Of a DNA stretch of 64,000 nt, positions 15,621 to 24,671 are shown piece after piece. The translations under genes and the position numbers were made by a program. The DNA lies in assembly GCF_014197435.1 (NCBI RefSeq), contig NZ_JACIFP010000003.1, positions 49,537-113,536 of the forward strand. The letters run 5' to 3'. Under the pieces are notes generated by a model. It saw nothing but the letters and a program-made list of their open reading frames with translations. It ran no database searches and was not told where the DNA came from. Within the stretch, counting starts at the first letter, position 1. Each line of letters starts with the position of its first letter. This DNA is from Gordonia humi (lineage in GTDB: Bacteria > Actinomycetota > Actinomycetes > Mycobacteriales > Mycobacteriaceae).

Positions 15621-17000
15621 GTGCACAACCTCCCTCTGACCGATCCCGTGAGTGTTCTCGTCCCTACCGGAATGCTCGGTGCGGGTTTCCCCGCTGACAC
15701 GATTTCGCGGGGCATTACGCTCGGCGTTGATGTCATTGCCGTTGATGGCGGGTCCACCGACTCCGGGCCCTACTACCTCGGCGCGTCCAAGCCGAAGACG
15801 ACTCGCGCAGCGGTTCTACGGGACCTGCGGGAGATCCTCACAGGCGCTGCACGAGCGGATATTGCCGTCATTGTCGGATCGTGTGGCACCTCGGGTACCG
15901 ACAACGGAGTCGAATGGCTCTATGACATAACCCGGCAGGTCATTGAGGAGGAAGAGCTTACCGGGCGGCGTGTGGCGCGTATCTACAGCGAACAGGGTAA
16001 GGATCTGATCAAACAGCGGTTGCATGATGGTCAGATTCATCCGCTCGCGCCGGCCGCAGAGATCACAGAAGAGACCGTCGACGGGTGCGCCCACATCGTC
16101 GGGCTGATGGGTCACGAGCCCATCGCTGAAGCTCTCGACGGTGGTGCGAACATCGTGCTTGCCGGACGAGCCACTGATTGTGCGGTCATTGCTGCGGTAC
16201 CGCTGATGCGCGGCAAACCGTTTGGGCCGACCTGGCATGCCAGCAAGATCGCCGAGTGCGGGAGCTTGTGCACAACGGGCAATGGAATCGGCGGAGTTGT
16301 TGTCCATATCGGTGAGGAAGGTTTCGTCGTTGAGCCGGTCGACACCGATCTTATGTGCACTCCCCAGACTGTCGCCGCCCATATGCTCTATGAGAACACC
16401 GACCCACACCGTCTTCGTGAGCCCGCCGGCACGCTCGACACTTCTCGAGCAGAGTACTCGGCGCTCGATGACCGTCGGGTTTTCGTGCAGGGTTCCCAGT
16501 TCGAATTTCAAAGTCCCACTGTCAAGCTCGAAGGGTCAGGCGTCGTGGGCGCGCAGACGCTCAGCATCGTCGGGTTACGAGATCCTGATCTGCTCGCCAG
16601 GATCGACGAGTGGATCGATTCGCTCGAGAAGTATCTCCACAGCCGCATACCCGAAGTCCTCGGTCTCGCGGAAGAGGAGTACGACATCCAGATGCGACCC
16701 TACGGCTGGAATGCAGTGCTGGGTAAGAGTGACCCCTCTGGCGATCCTCCCCGCGAAGTCGGCCTCGTCTTCTGCGCGACAGCCCAAGACCAAGAAACAG
16801 CTACTGCTGTAGCGAAACTCGCCAATCCCCGCCTGCTTCACCACCCCCTCCCTGGGGCTGACTCCCTACCGAGCTGGTCGTTCATGTCCTCACCCGCAGA
16901 ACTTGAACGCGGTGCGCTCTACAGTTTCATGCTCAATCACGTTGTGGAGGTCAGCTCACCGACAGAGCTGTTCCCAATCAAGTACACCGAGGAATTATGA
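15621..17000 (+). CDS. AtuA-like protein (DUF1446, acyclic terpene utilization family)
   Basis: About 459 residues from GTG 15621, where the homologous sequence begins (SVLVPTGMLGAGFPADTISR). An upstream TTG at 15591 is less likely. DUF1446 signatures: AVDGGSTDSGPYYLG near residue 40, VIVGSCGTSGTDNGVEWLYD near 85, and LAGRATDCAVIAAVPL near 180. The family is named after the terpene gene atuA, but most members sit with carboxylate transporters and their reaction is unknown. The stop overlaps the next gene (ATGA), a DUF4387 protein, its usual partner, which in some proteins is fused to the same chain. Transporter plus this pair suggests metabolism of a di- or tricarboxylic acid. Confidence 0.88.
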   Translation: MHNLPLTDPVSVLVPTGMLGAGFPADTISRGITLGVDVIAVDGGSTDSGPYYLGASKPKTTRAAVLRDLREILTGAARADIAVIVGSCGTSGTDNGVEWLYDITRQVIEEEELTGRRVARIYSEQGKDLIKQRLHDGQIHPLAPAAEITEETVDGCAHIVGLMGHEPIAEALDGGANIVLAGRATDCAVIAAVPLMRGKPFGPTWHASKIAECGSLCTTGNGIGGVVVHIGEEGFVVEPVDTDLMCTPQTVAAHMLYENTDPHRLREPAGTLDTSRAEYSALDDRRVFVQGSQFEFQSPTVKLEGSGVVGAQTLSIVGLRDPDLLARIDEWIDSLEKYLHSRIPEVLGLAEEEYDIQMRPYGWNAVLGKSDPSGDPPREVGLVFCATAQDQETATAVAKLANPRLLHHPLPGADSLPSWSFMSSPAELERGALYSFMLNHVVEVSSPTELFPIKYTEEL

Positions 17001-17344
17001 TGCCCAACACACTTCCGTTGCGCCAGGTGGCGACCAAGATCCGATCCAAGAACGCAGGCCCGTTCTGGATCACCATCGACCTGTTCTTCTCGACCGACGA
17101 AGCGTACGCAACGACAGTCCGCAGCGGTGCAATCACGCGGCAACTGGTCGCAGATCTCTACGGCGTAGACCACTCGCACATCAAGCTCTTCGAACTGCCC
17201 GACATCAGGGCTATCAAAGTGTCATACCCGAGGGTCACATCCCAGGGCTCTATCCACGATAGAGACATTCACGCTGCGCAACAATACATTCCGCTCCTAG
17301 ATATTGCCATCACCCAACCTGACCCAGAAGCACCTGACCTGTGA
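16997..17344 (+). CDS. DUF4387 protein
   Basis: 115 residues, translationally coupled to the AtuA-like gene. It has the compact pattern of DUF4387 (LRQVATKIRSKNAGPFWITI, DLFFSTDEAYATTV, then IKVSYPRVTSQGS with an invariant-looking RDIHAAQQY). It almost certainly works as a subunit of, or together with, the DUF1446 protein. No membrane span or signal. Its reaction is not known. After it, 17345-17540 shows nothing recognisable. Confidence 0.85.
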   Translation: MMPNTLPLRQVATKIRSKNAGPFWITIDLFFSTDEAYATTVRSGAITRQLVADLYGVDHSHIKLFELPDIRAIKVSYPRVTSQGSIHDRDIHAAQQYIPLLDIAITQPDPEAPDL

Positions 17345-17539
17345 TGGCCGCTTGACGCTGCCCTCCAAGTGCAAAGACCGCCACCGAGTTCTTCCCACAT
17401 GGGCCGGTGCGAGATCTCCTCCTCGCGGACCCGAAGAAGTTGAACACAGCTGAACGTCGCGATCGTGAATCTATGCAGCGACGGCAAAGACACCCGCACC
17501 CGAGAAGCGGTGGAACGCACGCCTAGCCTCGATATTTCA

Positions 17540-17950
17540 TGAGGTGCTGATCCCGGCCTGAAGGGTTCGGATTGGTTGGGCTGGCCCGGATTCTATGTTC
17601 GGGGTATGACGAGGTGACCGTTGTCGCTGGTGGTGGCCGGTTTTCACGGTTCCGGCGGGGTGTTCCTCAGGTCGGCTGGTCAGGACGTGGTTGCTGGGGG
17701 TCAGGCGGAGGATCGGTAGGTGTCGAGGCGGTGGAGTCCGGCGAGCAGGACGGGGGTCCACCGGCTGGCGCGGTCGTAGCGCAGGTGCTGGGTGCGGCGT
17801 GGCGGGCTGAGCGGGCGGCGATCGCCCAGAGTCGTAGCCGCAAGCGTTTGAGTTCCCAAGTGCGGGCGTCGCTGCTGGTCAGGGCGAGTATTTGGGTCCA
17901 CGCGGTCAGGTCCGCGGCGAGCTGGATGAGGGCGAGCCAGATCTTGGAAC
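17540..17950 (-). pseudogene. IS1380-family transposase, C-terminal remnant
   Basis: The minus strand from 17945 reads IWLALIQLAADLTAWTQILA then ARTWELKRLRLRLWAIAARS, the C-terminal segment of IS1380-type transposases. A frameshift near 17800 moves the tail (RYDRASRWTPVLLAGLHRL) into another frame. The N-terminal two thirds are missing because the IS3 element at 17951 cuts it off, and nothing of it survives on the other side. Confidence 0.65.
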
Positions 17951-18012
17951 TTGACCCCTGATCTTGGACACGCTGATTCCAGCACGGTGCTGAGGAAGCG
18001 AGAATCCAAGGG

Positions 18013-18342
18013 ATGGCTAGGAAGAACTACACGGACGAGTTCCGTCAGCGGGCGGTGGACTTGTACGAGTCCACGCCGGGTGCGGCGCTCAAGGCGATCG
18101 CAGGTGACCTCGGGATCTCCCGGGGCGCGTTGAAGGAGTGGGTCGACAAGCTGGGCTCCGGGGCCACGACCGACGGTCCGACACCGCCGGTGGCCGGGGC
18201 GCGGCCGGAGTCGCAGGGCGCGCGGATCGTGCGGTTGGAGGCCGAGCTTGCAGCGTCGAAGGCCGAGCGGACCAAGCTTGAGACGGAGCGGGACATTCTC
18301 CGTCAGGCGGCGAAGTATTTCGCCGGGGAGACGAACTGGTGA
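18013..18342 (+). CDS. IS3-family transposase OrfA
   Basis: 109 residues (MARKNYTDEFRQRAVDLYES at the start). An HTH of the Tnp_1 type covers about residues 5-45 and a coiled-coil zipper the C-terminus (RIVRLEAELAASKAERTKLE). It overlaps orfB by four bases (GTGA). Confidence 0.92.
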   Translation: MARKNYTDEFRQRAVDLYESTPGAALKAIAGDLGISRGALKEWVDKLGSGATTDGPTPPVAGARPESQGARIVRLEAELAASKAERTKLETERDILRQAAKYFAGETNW

Positions 18343-19247
18343 ACCGCTTCCAGTTCGTCGAGGACCACAAGGACGCCTACGGCGTGAAGCGGTTGTGTGA
18401 GGTCATCGAGATCGCGAGGTCCTCGTTCTACGCGTGGCTGGCCGCCGCGCCCGGGCGGGAGGCCAGAGCCGCAGCGGATCAGGCCCTGGCGGCGCGGATC
18501 CGCCGAGTGCAGGACCCTGAACAGGGCGGCGATCGCGCCTACGGAGCACCGCGTGTCACAGCCGACCTGAACGAGGGCGTTGCCGCGGCCGAACGGGTGA
18601 ACCACAAGCGGGTCGCGCGGGTGATGGGTGAGCACCAGTTCGCGGGGATCCGGTTGCGTCGCCGTGTGAAGACGACGATCCCGGACCAGTCCGGGCACCG
18701 GTTCCCCGACCTCATCGAACGCGACTTCTCCGTCGGCGAGCCCGGCCGCCGCTACGTGGGCGACATCACCTACCTGCCGATCGCGGACGGCTCGAACCTC
18801 TACCTCGCCACCTGCATCGACCTGGGCTCACGCAAGCTTACCGGCTGGCAGATCGCCGCCCACATGCGCACCGAACTCGTCGAGGACACTCTCCGCGCCG
18901 CGGTGCGTGAGCGGGGTTCCCTGGCCGGCGCCGTGTTCCACTCGGACCACGGCAGCGTCTACACCTCGAAGGCCTACGTCAACCTCTGCAAGCGGTTGAA
19001 GGTCATCCAGTCCATGGGTGCGGTCGGGTCGAGTGCCGACAACTCACTCGCGGAGAGCTTCAACGCCGCGCTCAAACGCGAACTCCTCGAGGGCCGTCCG
19101 GCGTTCGGCGACCAGGCCACTACATACCGATCGGTGTTCCGGTGGGCGAACCGCTACAACACCCGAAGGCGCCACTCCGCGATCGGCAACATCAGCCCGA
19201 ACGCCTACGAAGCCGCTCTCTCCGCTACGCTCGCGGAAGCGGCATAA
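18339..19247 (+). CDS. IS3-family transposase OrfB
   Basis: 302 residues, full length. HTH_21 region DRAYGAPRVTADL, then the integrase core with Asp in YVGDITYLPI, Asp in FHSDHGSVYTS and Glu in SLAESFNAALKRELL. It ends LSATLAEAA about 34 bases before the right end. No lesion seen. Confidence 0.93.
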   Translation: MNRFQFVEDHKDAYGVKRLCEVIEIARSSFYAWLAAAPGREARAAADQALAARIRRVQDPEQGGDRAYGAPRVTADLNEGVAAAERVNHKRVARVMGEHQFAGIRLRRRVKTTIPDQSGHRFPDLIERDFSVGEPGRRYVGDITYLPIADGSNLYLATCIDLGSRKLTGWQIAAHMRTELVEDTLRAAVRERGSLAGAVFHSDHGSVYTSKAYVNLCKRLKVIQSMGAVGSSADNSLAESFNAALKRELLEGRPAFGDQATTYRSVFRWANRYNTRRRHSAIGNISPNAYEAALSATLAEAA

Positions 19248-19302
19248 CCGAACCGACATTGTGTCCACGATCAAGGGTCAAGGCCCACCCGTAAGTGCGG
19301 GC

Positions 19303-20106
19303 TCATCCGTCGTGTTCTCCCCACGGCTGACCTGCATATCCGAGTCGGTGCGAAAGGTCCCTCGCGGCGCTCCGAACAGAGGGTCCAAGCGTGACGGCGA
19401 CGTCGGGGGGAAGCCTATCGATTGGCGCACTTATAACTAGTGCCCCGATGCAGCTGCCAGCTGCGTTGAAGACGGGCGAGGCAATCGCTGCCCCTCCGAC
19501 TACCCATTTTCCACCCCTTGAGTATGCGTATCCGAGACTGCGATCCCGATTAAGCTCGGATTGGTACTCCTCGAAGTCGGCGGTGGTCGATGAGACGGCT
19601 GATGGCAGGGCAGATGCGATCAACTGGGTAGCCTCGTCGCGGGGCAGAGCGGACAAGATTGCGCGCCCCGCCGCTCCGGTCATGATTGGGAACGGCTCGT
19701 TGATCTCGACGACGTATCGGAGTCGCTGTGTGCAGTCGACTCTGTCCTCGAATATCAAGTGGTCCGCATGGCGGACTGCGAGATAGCTGGTTTCGTCGAA
19801 GCGGTCGGTGAGCATCTCTAGCAGTGGTCGAGCGGCGCGCCCGAGTGAATCGCGCTCACGGACAGCAGCCGCGACGCTGAACATCTCGGGCCCAACGGTG
19901 TAGGTACCGCGCTCGCCGACTTCCTGGACCCATCCGAGCAGTTCGAGCTGATTGAAGATCCTGCTGATGGCGGAACGGTCGATCCCTGTGATGCGTGAAG
20001 CCTCTCGCGGGCCGATGCCTCCTTCGGTACGGCCGATGAGCGCCAGCAACGTCGTTATCCGGTGCGTACCGTTGTTCGGTACCGGGCGTTCGACTTCGGA
20101 GCCCAA
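19303..20106 (-). CDS. IclR-family transcriptional regulator
   Basis: 267 residues; TTG 20106 is taken as start because GAAGAAGGG lies just upstream and no better codon is near. The N-terminal winged helix (about residues 15-75: GPREASRITGIDRSAISRIF, QLELLGWVQEV) and the GAF-like IclR effector domain (about 90-255, with GAAGRAILSALP and SRGGKWVVGGAAIASPVF) are complete. The stop is only 22 bases from the right end of the IS3 element, so the IS just missed the gene. It is divergent from the PucR-type gene at 20335; either could control the minus-strand hydrolase/CoA-transferase set. Confidence 0.92.
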   Translation of the reverse strand: MGSEVERPVPNNGTHRITTLLALIGRTEGGIGPREASRITGIDRSAISRIFNQLELLGWVQEVGERGTYTVGPEMFSVAAAVRERDSLGRAARPLLEMLTDRFDETSYLAVRHADHLIFEDRVDCTQRLRYVVEINEPFPIMTGAAGRAILSALPRDEATQLIASALPSAVSSTTADFEEYQSELNRDRSLGYAYSRGGKWVVGGAAIASPVFNAAGSCIGALVISAPIDRLPPDVAVTLGPSVRSAARDLSHRLGYAGQPWGEHDG

Positions 20107-20334
20107 TCTCGGTGCCCTTCTTCAAATCAGTTGCATCCCGATTGCCGGCGGTCATGTCCCCGCTGTCAGGTTCGTTGGTCCAGGTTACCTTCCGGCCCGT
20201 TCTCGGGTTCGCGCTGGAACCTAGGCCGTGCCGCATGGCAGATCGTGCGGCAACTTAGTGGCAGGGCGTCTGTCGCTGCTAACATTCATTCCCGTCTCAG
20301 CATGTACTCGGTAACACCTCGGAGGTGATGGTCC

Positions 20335-22113
20335 ATGACCTCCGAGTTACGTCGGTGGCTCTCGGCGATTGGTGTCTTGACATCGGCGGTCAATGCAGGT
20401 CACGACCTCAAGATGTTGCTGGATCAAATCGCCGCGACAGCGCGCGATCTCCTCGATCTTGACTTCTGTGGAGTCATGGTTCCGGACGCGGCTGGCAAGT
20501 ACCTGAAAATCGTGGGCGCGAGCGGACTCCCAGCCGAATACGTCCAGCACGTGAACGACGGTCAAACCATTCGTCTTGATGTCGATCGTTGGAAGGGTGC
20601 GCCCGCGAGTCGAGCGTTCTTCAGCGGTGAGCCGTGCGCGATTGTCGATGTTGATGCCGAACCGGATTCGATGTGGACCGACGTTGCCCGAGAACAGGGA
20701 TACCGGTCTATTCTGTCGGTTCCGTTGCGTGCGGCGGGTGAGGTGATCGGAACACTCAATAGCTATCGTGCGAGCGCCCACGAGTTCCAGCCCGACGAGG
20801 TCGAACAGCTTTCCCTCCTCGCGGAACATGCCACCATCGCCCTTACATCTGCGCGCATTGTCGACGACCTGCGAGAGCAGCATCGTTTGATCGCTCGATC
20901 CGAGGAGATTCACGAGCGGCTCCTGCGGGTAGCCGTCCGATCCGGCGGCGTCTCCGGTATCGCGATCGCGCTGCATGATCTCTTGGGTTGCGATGTAGTC
21001 ATCCTCGATCCGTATGATGAAGTTCTCAGCGCCACAGGCGAGGATCGGCCTGAAGTTGACGGCTGGCAGACTGAAGTGCGAGCCGACAGAGTCGATGAGA
21101 GGAACGACGGAAGCCGACTGGTGCGGACCCGTGGTCGGCACGCGGTCATCGATGTTCTCTTGAACGGCGATGTGGTGGCGACGGTCTGGCTGCTGGGCCG
21201 GGCAGAGGGACTGGATCAACTTGGTGTGCGGGCAGCCGAGCACGCCTCGGTAGTTCTGGCTCTGGAAGTCTTACGACAGCGGACGGCGGCCGAGGTTGAG
21301 CAAGCCTTGCGGGGTGAGCTCCTCGCAGAGCTTCTTGCCGGCGCTGATTCTGGCTCTAGGTCAATCCGTGATCGGGCAAACCTCATGGGCCATAATCTCG
21401 GCCTTCGCCATCGCATGTTGGTTGCCGAGGCCCGAGTCGGTCCCAGCTCCGCGACTGCGCCGCGCCCAGGCTCACTTTCGGTCGAGAAGACGGCTGTACG
21501 AGCAGCCTCTGAGGCCGTTCGTATGACGTCGCATCTTCGGCCCAGGCCACTGATCGCAGCAGTGCACGATACTGTCGTAGCCCTGTGGCCGGAGAATATG
21601 ACGGATCCAACAGGAGAGCGCATATTGCGCCGTGCGGTTGAACTGGCGGATTCCCACGCCATCGCCAGGGTAGTTGCCATTCAACTGTCAGACAGCGGGA
21701 TACCCGATGCATATCGAGTCGCGCGGGGCGCATTGTCATTCGCTTCGGCAGATCAATCGGCCCCTGATTTGCTGTCCTTGGAAGATTTGGGGGCTGTCGG
21801 GATTCTGCTGCAGTTCGCTGAACCTGTAGTTCTACGGCGGTATGCCGACCGCCTTCTCGGTGCAGTCATTGACTACGATGCCGAAAACGGAACCCATCTG
21901 GTCCGTACTCTACGTATCTACCTCGACCTCAACCTCGACCGGCAGGCAACCGCAACGCGTTTGGTTGTGCACCCCAACACGGTGAGTCAGCGTCTTCGGC
22001 GCATCGAGATGCTGGCTGGGCTCGACTTGAAGTCGCCCAAGTCTATTCTTGACGTCCGCTCTGCGTTGATGCTGCTTGATGTGGCGCGGGCGGTAGATGC
22101 CCCGGTTACATAG
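20335..22113 (+). CDS. GAF-containing PucR/CdaR-family regulator
   Basis: 592 residues from ATG 20335 with a GGAGGT site. The N-terminal GAF domain (about residues 20-180: LLDLDFCGVMVPDAAGKYLK, GYRSILSVPLRAAGEVIGTL) is followed by a coiled linker, a second sensory segment and a C-terminal HTH_30 domain (about 530-580: LDRQATATRLVVHPNTVSQR, LRRIEMLAGLDL). Proteins of this layout activate catabolic operons for organic acids, purines and aromatic compounds. Its neighbours suggest it activates the convergent minus-strand cluster 22305-26652 or the genes around the IclR. It ends at a 16-bp perfect hairpin. Confidence 0.9.
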   Translation: MTSELRRWLSAIGVLTSAVNAGHDLKMLLDQIAATARDLLDLDFCGVMVPDAAGKYLKIVGASGLPAEYVQHVNDGQTIRLDVDRWKGAPASRAFFSGEPCAIVDVDAEPDSMWTDVAREQGYRSILSVPLRAAGEVIGTLNSYRASAHEFQPDEVEQLSLLAEHATIALTSARIVDDLREQHRLIARSEEIHERLLRVAVRSGGVSGIAIALHDLLGCDVVILDPYDEVLSATGEDRPEVDGWQTEVRADRVDERNDGSRLVRTRGRHAVIDVLLNGDVVATVWLLGRAEGLDQLGVRAAEHASVVLALEVLRQRTAAEVEQALRGELLAELLAGADSGSRSIRDRANLMGHNLGLRHRMLVAEARVGPSSATAPRPGSLSVEKTAVRAASEAVRMTSHLRPRPLIAAVHDTVVALWPENMTDPTGERILRRAVELADSHAIARVVAIQLSDSGIPDAYRVARGALSFASADQSAPDLLSLEDLGAVGILLQFAEPVVLRRYADRLLGAVIDYDAENGTHLVRTLRIYLDLNLDRQATATRLVVHPNTVSQRLRRIEMLAGLDLKSPKSILDVRSALMLLDVARAVDAPVT

Positions 22114-22176
22114 AGGGCCTTCGCCTTCAGTCGGGGCAAGTATGGCTGACCTAGAGGAGCGAGTTGTGGGAACCAA

Positions 22177-22217
22177 CCACTACGTCGAGCGCTCGACGGC
22201 GGCGCTCGACGTAGTGG
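22177..22217. terminator. Bidirectional hairpin terminator
   Basis: CCACTACGTCGAGCGC (22177-22192) pairs perfectly with 22202-22217 across a 9-base loop. It lies between the convergent PucR-type gene and the CitE-like gene and so can stop transcription both ways. Confidence 0.8.
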
Positions 22218-22304
22218 ACCTGCATTACTCTGAACAGAAATTCACATCTTGTCCGAGTATGTGACCGGGATTCGACAATGCGCAATGCCCAACACATTCC
22301 CTTT

Positions 22305-23117
22305 TCAGTCGTGCGCCATCGCGCGCTGCAGAATGTCGTGGGCGCGTTCTTCGACGGGACGGTCGACCATGGCTCCGGCTACCGCACGTGCCTGTCCGTC
22401 GGGCGCGTCTTCGAGGACTTCTCGCGCCCATTCCACCTGTGCTGCCGTAGGCTGCAATCCGATTCGGGCGGAGGACAACTGACGTGGGTGGATGCAGAGC
22501 TTTCCCCGGAAGCCGAGTGTTGCGGCATACCGGGCATCGGATCGCACTAGGCCTGGGGCGTCCAAGTGGGTAGTCACACCGTCGATTGGGCCGTAAAGCC
22601 CAGCAGAAGCCGACGCGAGGGTGACCAAAGACCGTGCAGTGAGTAAGGCCTCGCAGTCATCGGGTTCGACACCGAGATCCATCGCGAGATCCACGTTCCC
22701 GAAGGCGAGGCGAACGACCACTTCACTCGCGGCAATTGTGTCCGCGGCATGTACCCCTCGGGCGGTCTCGATCAGCGCAATCACACGGGTGTGGGCCCCC
22801 AGTGCAGTTGCGGTGGCCTCTGCCTGTGCCGCTGATTCGACTTTGGGCAGCATGACGTGGTCGACGACAGAGCGTAGGGCGTCGAGATCGGGCTCGTGAT
22901 CGACTGTTCCCCTCGGATTCAGGCGTACGAGTGCACGCCCACCGGCCTTCAACCAAGACCGAACGCATTCTCGGGCCGCCGACCGGTTTGCTGGCGCCAC
23001 CGCATCTTCGAGATCGAGAATGACTACGTCGGCGCCAGACTCGGCGGCACGGTCGAATCGATCGGGTCGGTCTCCTGGAACGAACAAGAAGGTCTCTGCA
23101 GTTCGTAGGTCACGCAT
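22305..23117 (-). CDS. CitE-like (HpcH/HpaI aldolase superfamily) acyl-CoA lyase
   Basis: About 270 residues from ATG 23117 (GGAG seven bases upstream). An open frame continues further but lacks homology. Motifs of CitE/malyl-CoA/citramalyl-CoA lyases: FLFVPGDRPDRFDRAAESGA, VILDLEDAV (Mg-site region), VRLNPRG, MLPKVESA, ALIETARGV (Mg-ligand Glu), LAFGNVDLAMDLG (Asp) and LCIHPRQL. The family cleaves 3-hydroxy-acyl-CoA thioesters into acetyl-CoA or propionyl-CoA plus an oxo-acid. With the CaiB CoA-transferase two genes upstream it could finish a CoA-dependent route, but no hydratase is visible. A strong hairpin separates it from the isomerase gene, so it may have its own promoter. Confidence 0.9.
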   Translation of the reverse strand: MRDLRTAETFLFVPGDRPDRFDRAAESGADVVILDLEDAVAPANRSAARECVRSWLKAGGRALVRLNPRGTVDHEPDLDALRSVVDHVMLPKVESAAQAEATATALGAHTRVIALIETARGVHAADTIAASEVVVRLAFGNVDLAMDLGVEPDDCEALLTARSLVTLASASAGLYGPIDGVTTHLDAPGLVRSDARYAATLGFRGKLCIHPRQLSSARIGLQPTAAQVEWAREVLEDAPDGQARAVAGAMVDRPVEERAHDILQRAMAHD

Positions 23118-23156
23118 CCACACTCCAACTGACTGGTAATTCAGCGATATTTCTAT

Positions 23157-23205
23157 GTCCGGTACGGTGCTCTCACGAGTGGACGGTGAGCGCACCGTAC
23201 CGGAC
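23157..23205. terminator. Hairpin between the isomerase-like and CitE-like genes
   Basis: GTCCGGTACGGTGC (23157-23170) pairs perfectly with 23192-23205, with a 21-base loop. It lies 17 bases after the end of the minus-strand isomerase-like gene and would end or attenuate the 26652-23222 transcript before the lyase gene. Confidence 0.75.
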
Positions 23206-23221
23206 GAGCGACCAAGGCTGG

Positions 23222-23509
23222 CTAAGCCGCCTCTTCTTCCAGGTAGTGGCTCGCCAGGGCATCGACCTGAATCGTCATGTACGGGAAGGCGGGAAGCGCC
23301 GACAGCAGCTCGTGCAACTCGGTGGCGTCCGCGGCTGCCCATACGCCGACGTTCGATGTCGTTCCGGGGAGTCTCCAGATACGAGTGATCACGCCGCGGC
23401 GGCGGTAGTCCGCACCGACTCGCGCTTCGTCGGCGAGGGTTGCATGCCAGTCTTGGTCGTCGACGCCCGCTGGGCGCTGCACACGGATGTGTACGAGAAA
23501 CTCAGCCAT
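23222..23509 (-). CDS. Muconolactone-isomerase-like protein
   Basis: 95 residues from ATG 23509, which overlaps the end of the CoA-transferase gene by eight bases. The sequence (MAEFLVHIRVQRPAG, RRGVITRIWRLPGTTSNVGV, FPYMTIQVDALASH) fits the MIML family of ferredoxin-like-fold isomerases, and the length is right. In the catechol branch of the beta-ketoadipate pathway the enzyme shifts the double bond of muconolactone. Here no catechol dioxygenase or muconate cycloisomerase is present, so the substrate may be another unsaturated lactone. An alternative start further upstream gives only unrelated residues. Confidence 0.8.
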   Translation of the reverse strand: MAEFLVHIRVQRPAGVDDQDWHATLADEARVGADYRRRGVITRIWRLPGTTSNVGVWAAADATELHELLSALPAFPYMTIQVDALASHYLEEEAA

Positions 23510-24671
23510 TGACACCACTTCTTGTTGCTGACCAGTCATGCAGCGCCTCCTCAGTGTGTTCGCCAAGGCCCGGCACCCGAGGCGTCACCTGATCCCGATA
23601 CCGGCCGACCCGGAATGGTGACTCGAGGACGGAGACGGTTTCCCCACCAGGCAAGGACACCGGGCGCCATCGTTCGCCAGCCTCAAGTTGCGGATGGTTG
23701 GCGACATCGGGCGTCCCGTTCATCCTTCCCCACGGCACACCTACCTGGTCCAGTGCCTGCTCGAGAGTGAAGGAAGGCCATTCTATGACCGCGTCGGCAA
23801 CAGCTCTCTCTACGTCACTACGGCGCGCGAGACGGCCAGAATTCGCCGCAAGTCGGTCGTCCTCGGCAAGTGTCCTCAACTCCAGGACCTCACACAGGAG
23901 CAGCCACTGGCGGTCGTTCTGCACGGCGATATTCAATGTGACACCATCTGCCGTCACGTACGGGCCGTAAGGGGTGATGGTCGCATGCCTAGTTCCGGCC
24001 GGTGCGATGTCGACACCACCCTCACGATGAGCGAGGAGTAACGGACTCATCCATTCAGCAAGCACGTCGAACATCGCTACATGCACGTGTTCACCTCGCC
24101 CGCTGATGTCGCGAGCTCGTAGCGCCGCGAGGATTGAAGTCGCGGCGTAGACCCCGGCACCCAGATCAGCAAGCGAGACTCCAGGTTTCGCGGCCGCGCC
24201 TGGAGACCCGGTGTTTGCCGTCACTCCCGCTTCTCCCTGGACGAGGAGATCGAAGGCTTTGCGGTCACGATATGGGCCGGAAGGTCCGTACCCACTGATT
24301 TGGCACGTCACCAGACGCGGGTTCAGCCGCTCCAGTTCGTCGCTCGACACGATCCGTTCGACAGCGCCGGGAGTGAGATTGGACAAGAAGACGTCGGCAT
24401 CCTCGAGCAGGTGAAGGAGCTTGTCCTTCCCCTCTGCGGCCTTTAGATCCAGGACCACTGAGCGTTTGCCGTAGTTCAGCCAGACGAAGTGCGAGGCCAT
24501 GCCTTTTACGAAGGTGTCGTAGTCCCGCGCAAAGTCTCCCCGTCCTGGTCGTTCGATTTTGACCACGTCGGCCCCGAGGTCGGCCAGGTGTCTTGAGCAT
24601 AGGGGTGCCGCGACGGCCTGCTCTAATGCGACGACTCGCAGGCCGGCGAGTGGACCCGCTTCCGGGGTCAT
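23502..24671 (-). CDS. CaiB/BaiF (class III) CoA-transferase
   Basis: 389 residues from ATG 24671, overlapping the MBL gene stop (ATGA). The complete family fold is visible: PLAGLRVVALEQAVAAPLCS, LGADVVKIERPGRGDFARDY, WLNYGKRSVVLDLKAAEGKD, DVFLSNLTPGAVERI, and the catalytic-loop region AFDLLVQGEAGVTANTG whose Asp is the expected nucleophile. It would activate an organic acid with CoA taken from succinyl-CoA or similar. It sits in a tightly overlapping operon with the cyclase-family and MBL hydrolases upstream and the isomerase-like gene downstream. It is distinct from the partial CoA-transferase at the left edge. Confidence 0.93.
   Translation of the reverse strand: MTPEAGPLAGLRVVALEQAVAAPLCSRHLADLGADVVKIERPGRGDFARDYDTFVKGMASHFVWLNYGKRSVVLDLKAAEGKDKLLHLLEDADVFLSNLTPGAVERIVSSDELERLNPRLVTCQISGYGPSGPYRDRKAFDLLVQGEAGVTANTGSPGAAAKPGVSLADLGAGVYAATSILAALRARDISGRGEHVHVAMFDVLAEWMSPLLLAHREGGVDIAPAGTRHATITPYGPYVTADGVTLNIAVQNDRQWLLLCEVLELRTLAEDDRLAANSGRLARRSDVERAVADAVIEWPSFTLEQALDQVGVPWGRMNGTPDVANHPQLEAGERWRPVSLPGGETVSVLESPFRVGRYRDQVTPRVPGLGEHTEEALHDWSATRSGVNG

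Larger units (their letters stand above)
17951..19281 (+). mobile_element. IS3-family element (second type)
   Basis: Ends TTGACCCCTGATCTTGGACAC (first 20 bases at 17951) and its near-inverse, finishing GGGTCAA at 19281; length about 1331 bp. No 3-bp target duplication is apparent. It differs clearly from the 1268-bp copies. Confidence 0.85.

Noticed and set aside
23222..23509. Calling the MIML-like gene catC with a full beta-ketoadipate pathway
   Set aside because: No catechol dioxygenase, muconate cycloisomerase or enol-lactone hydrolase is present in the window.
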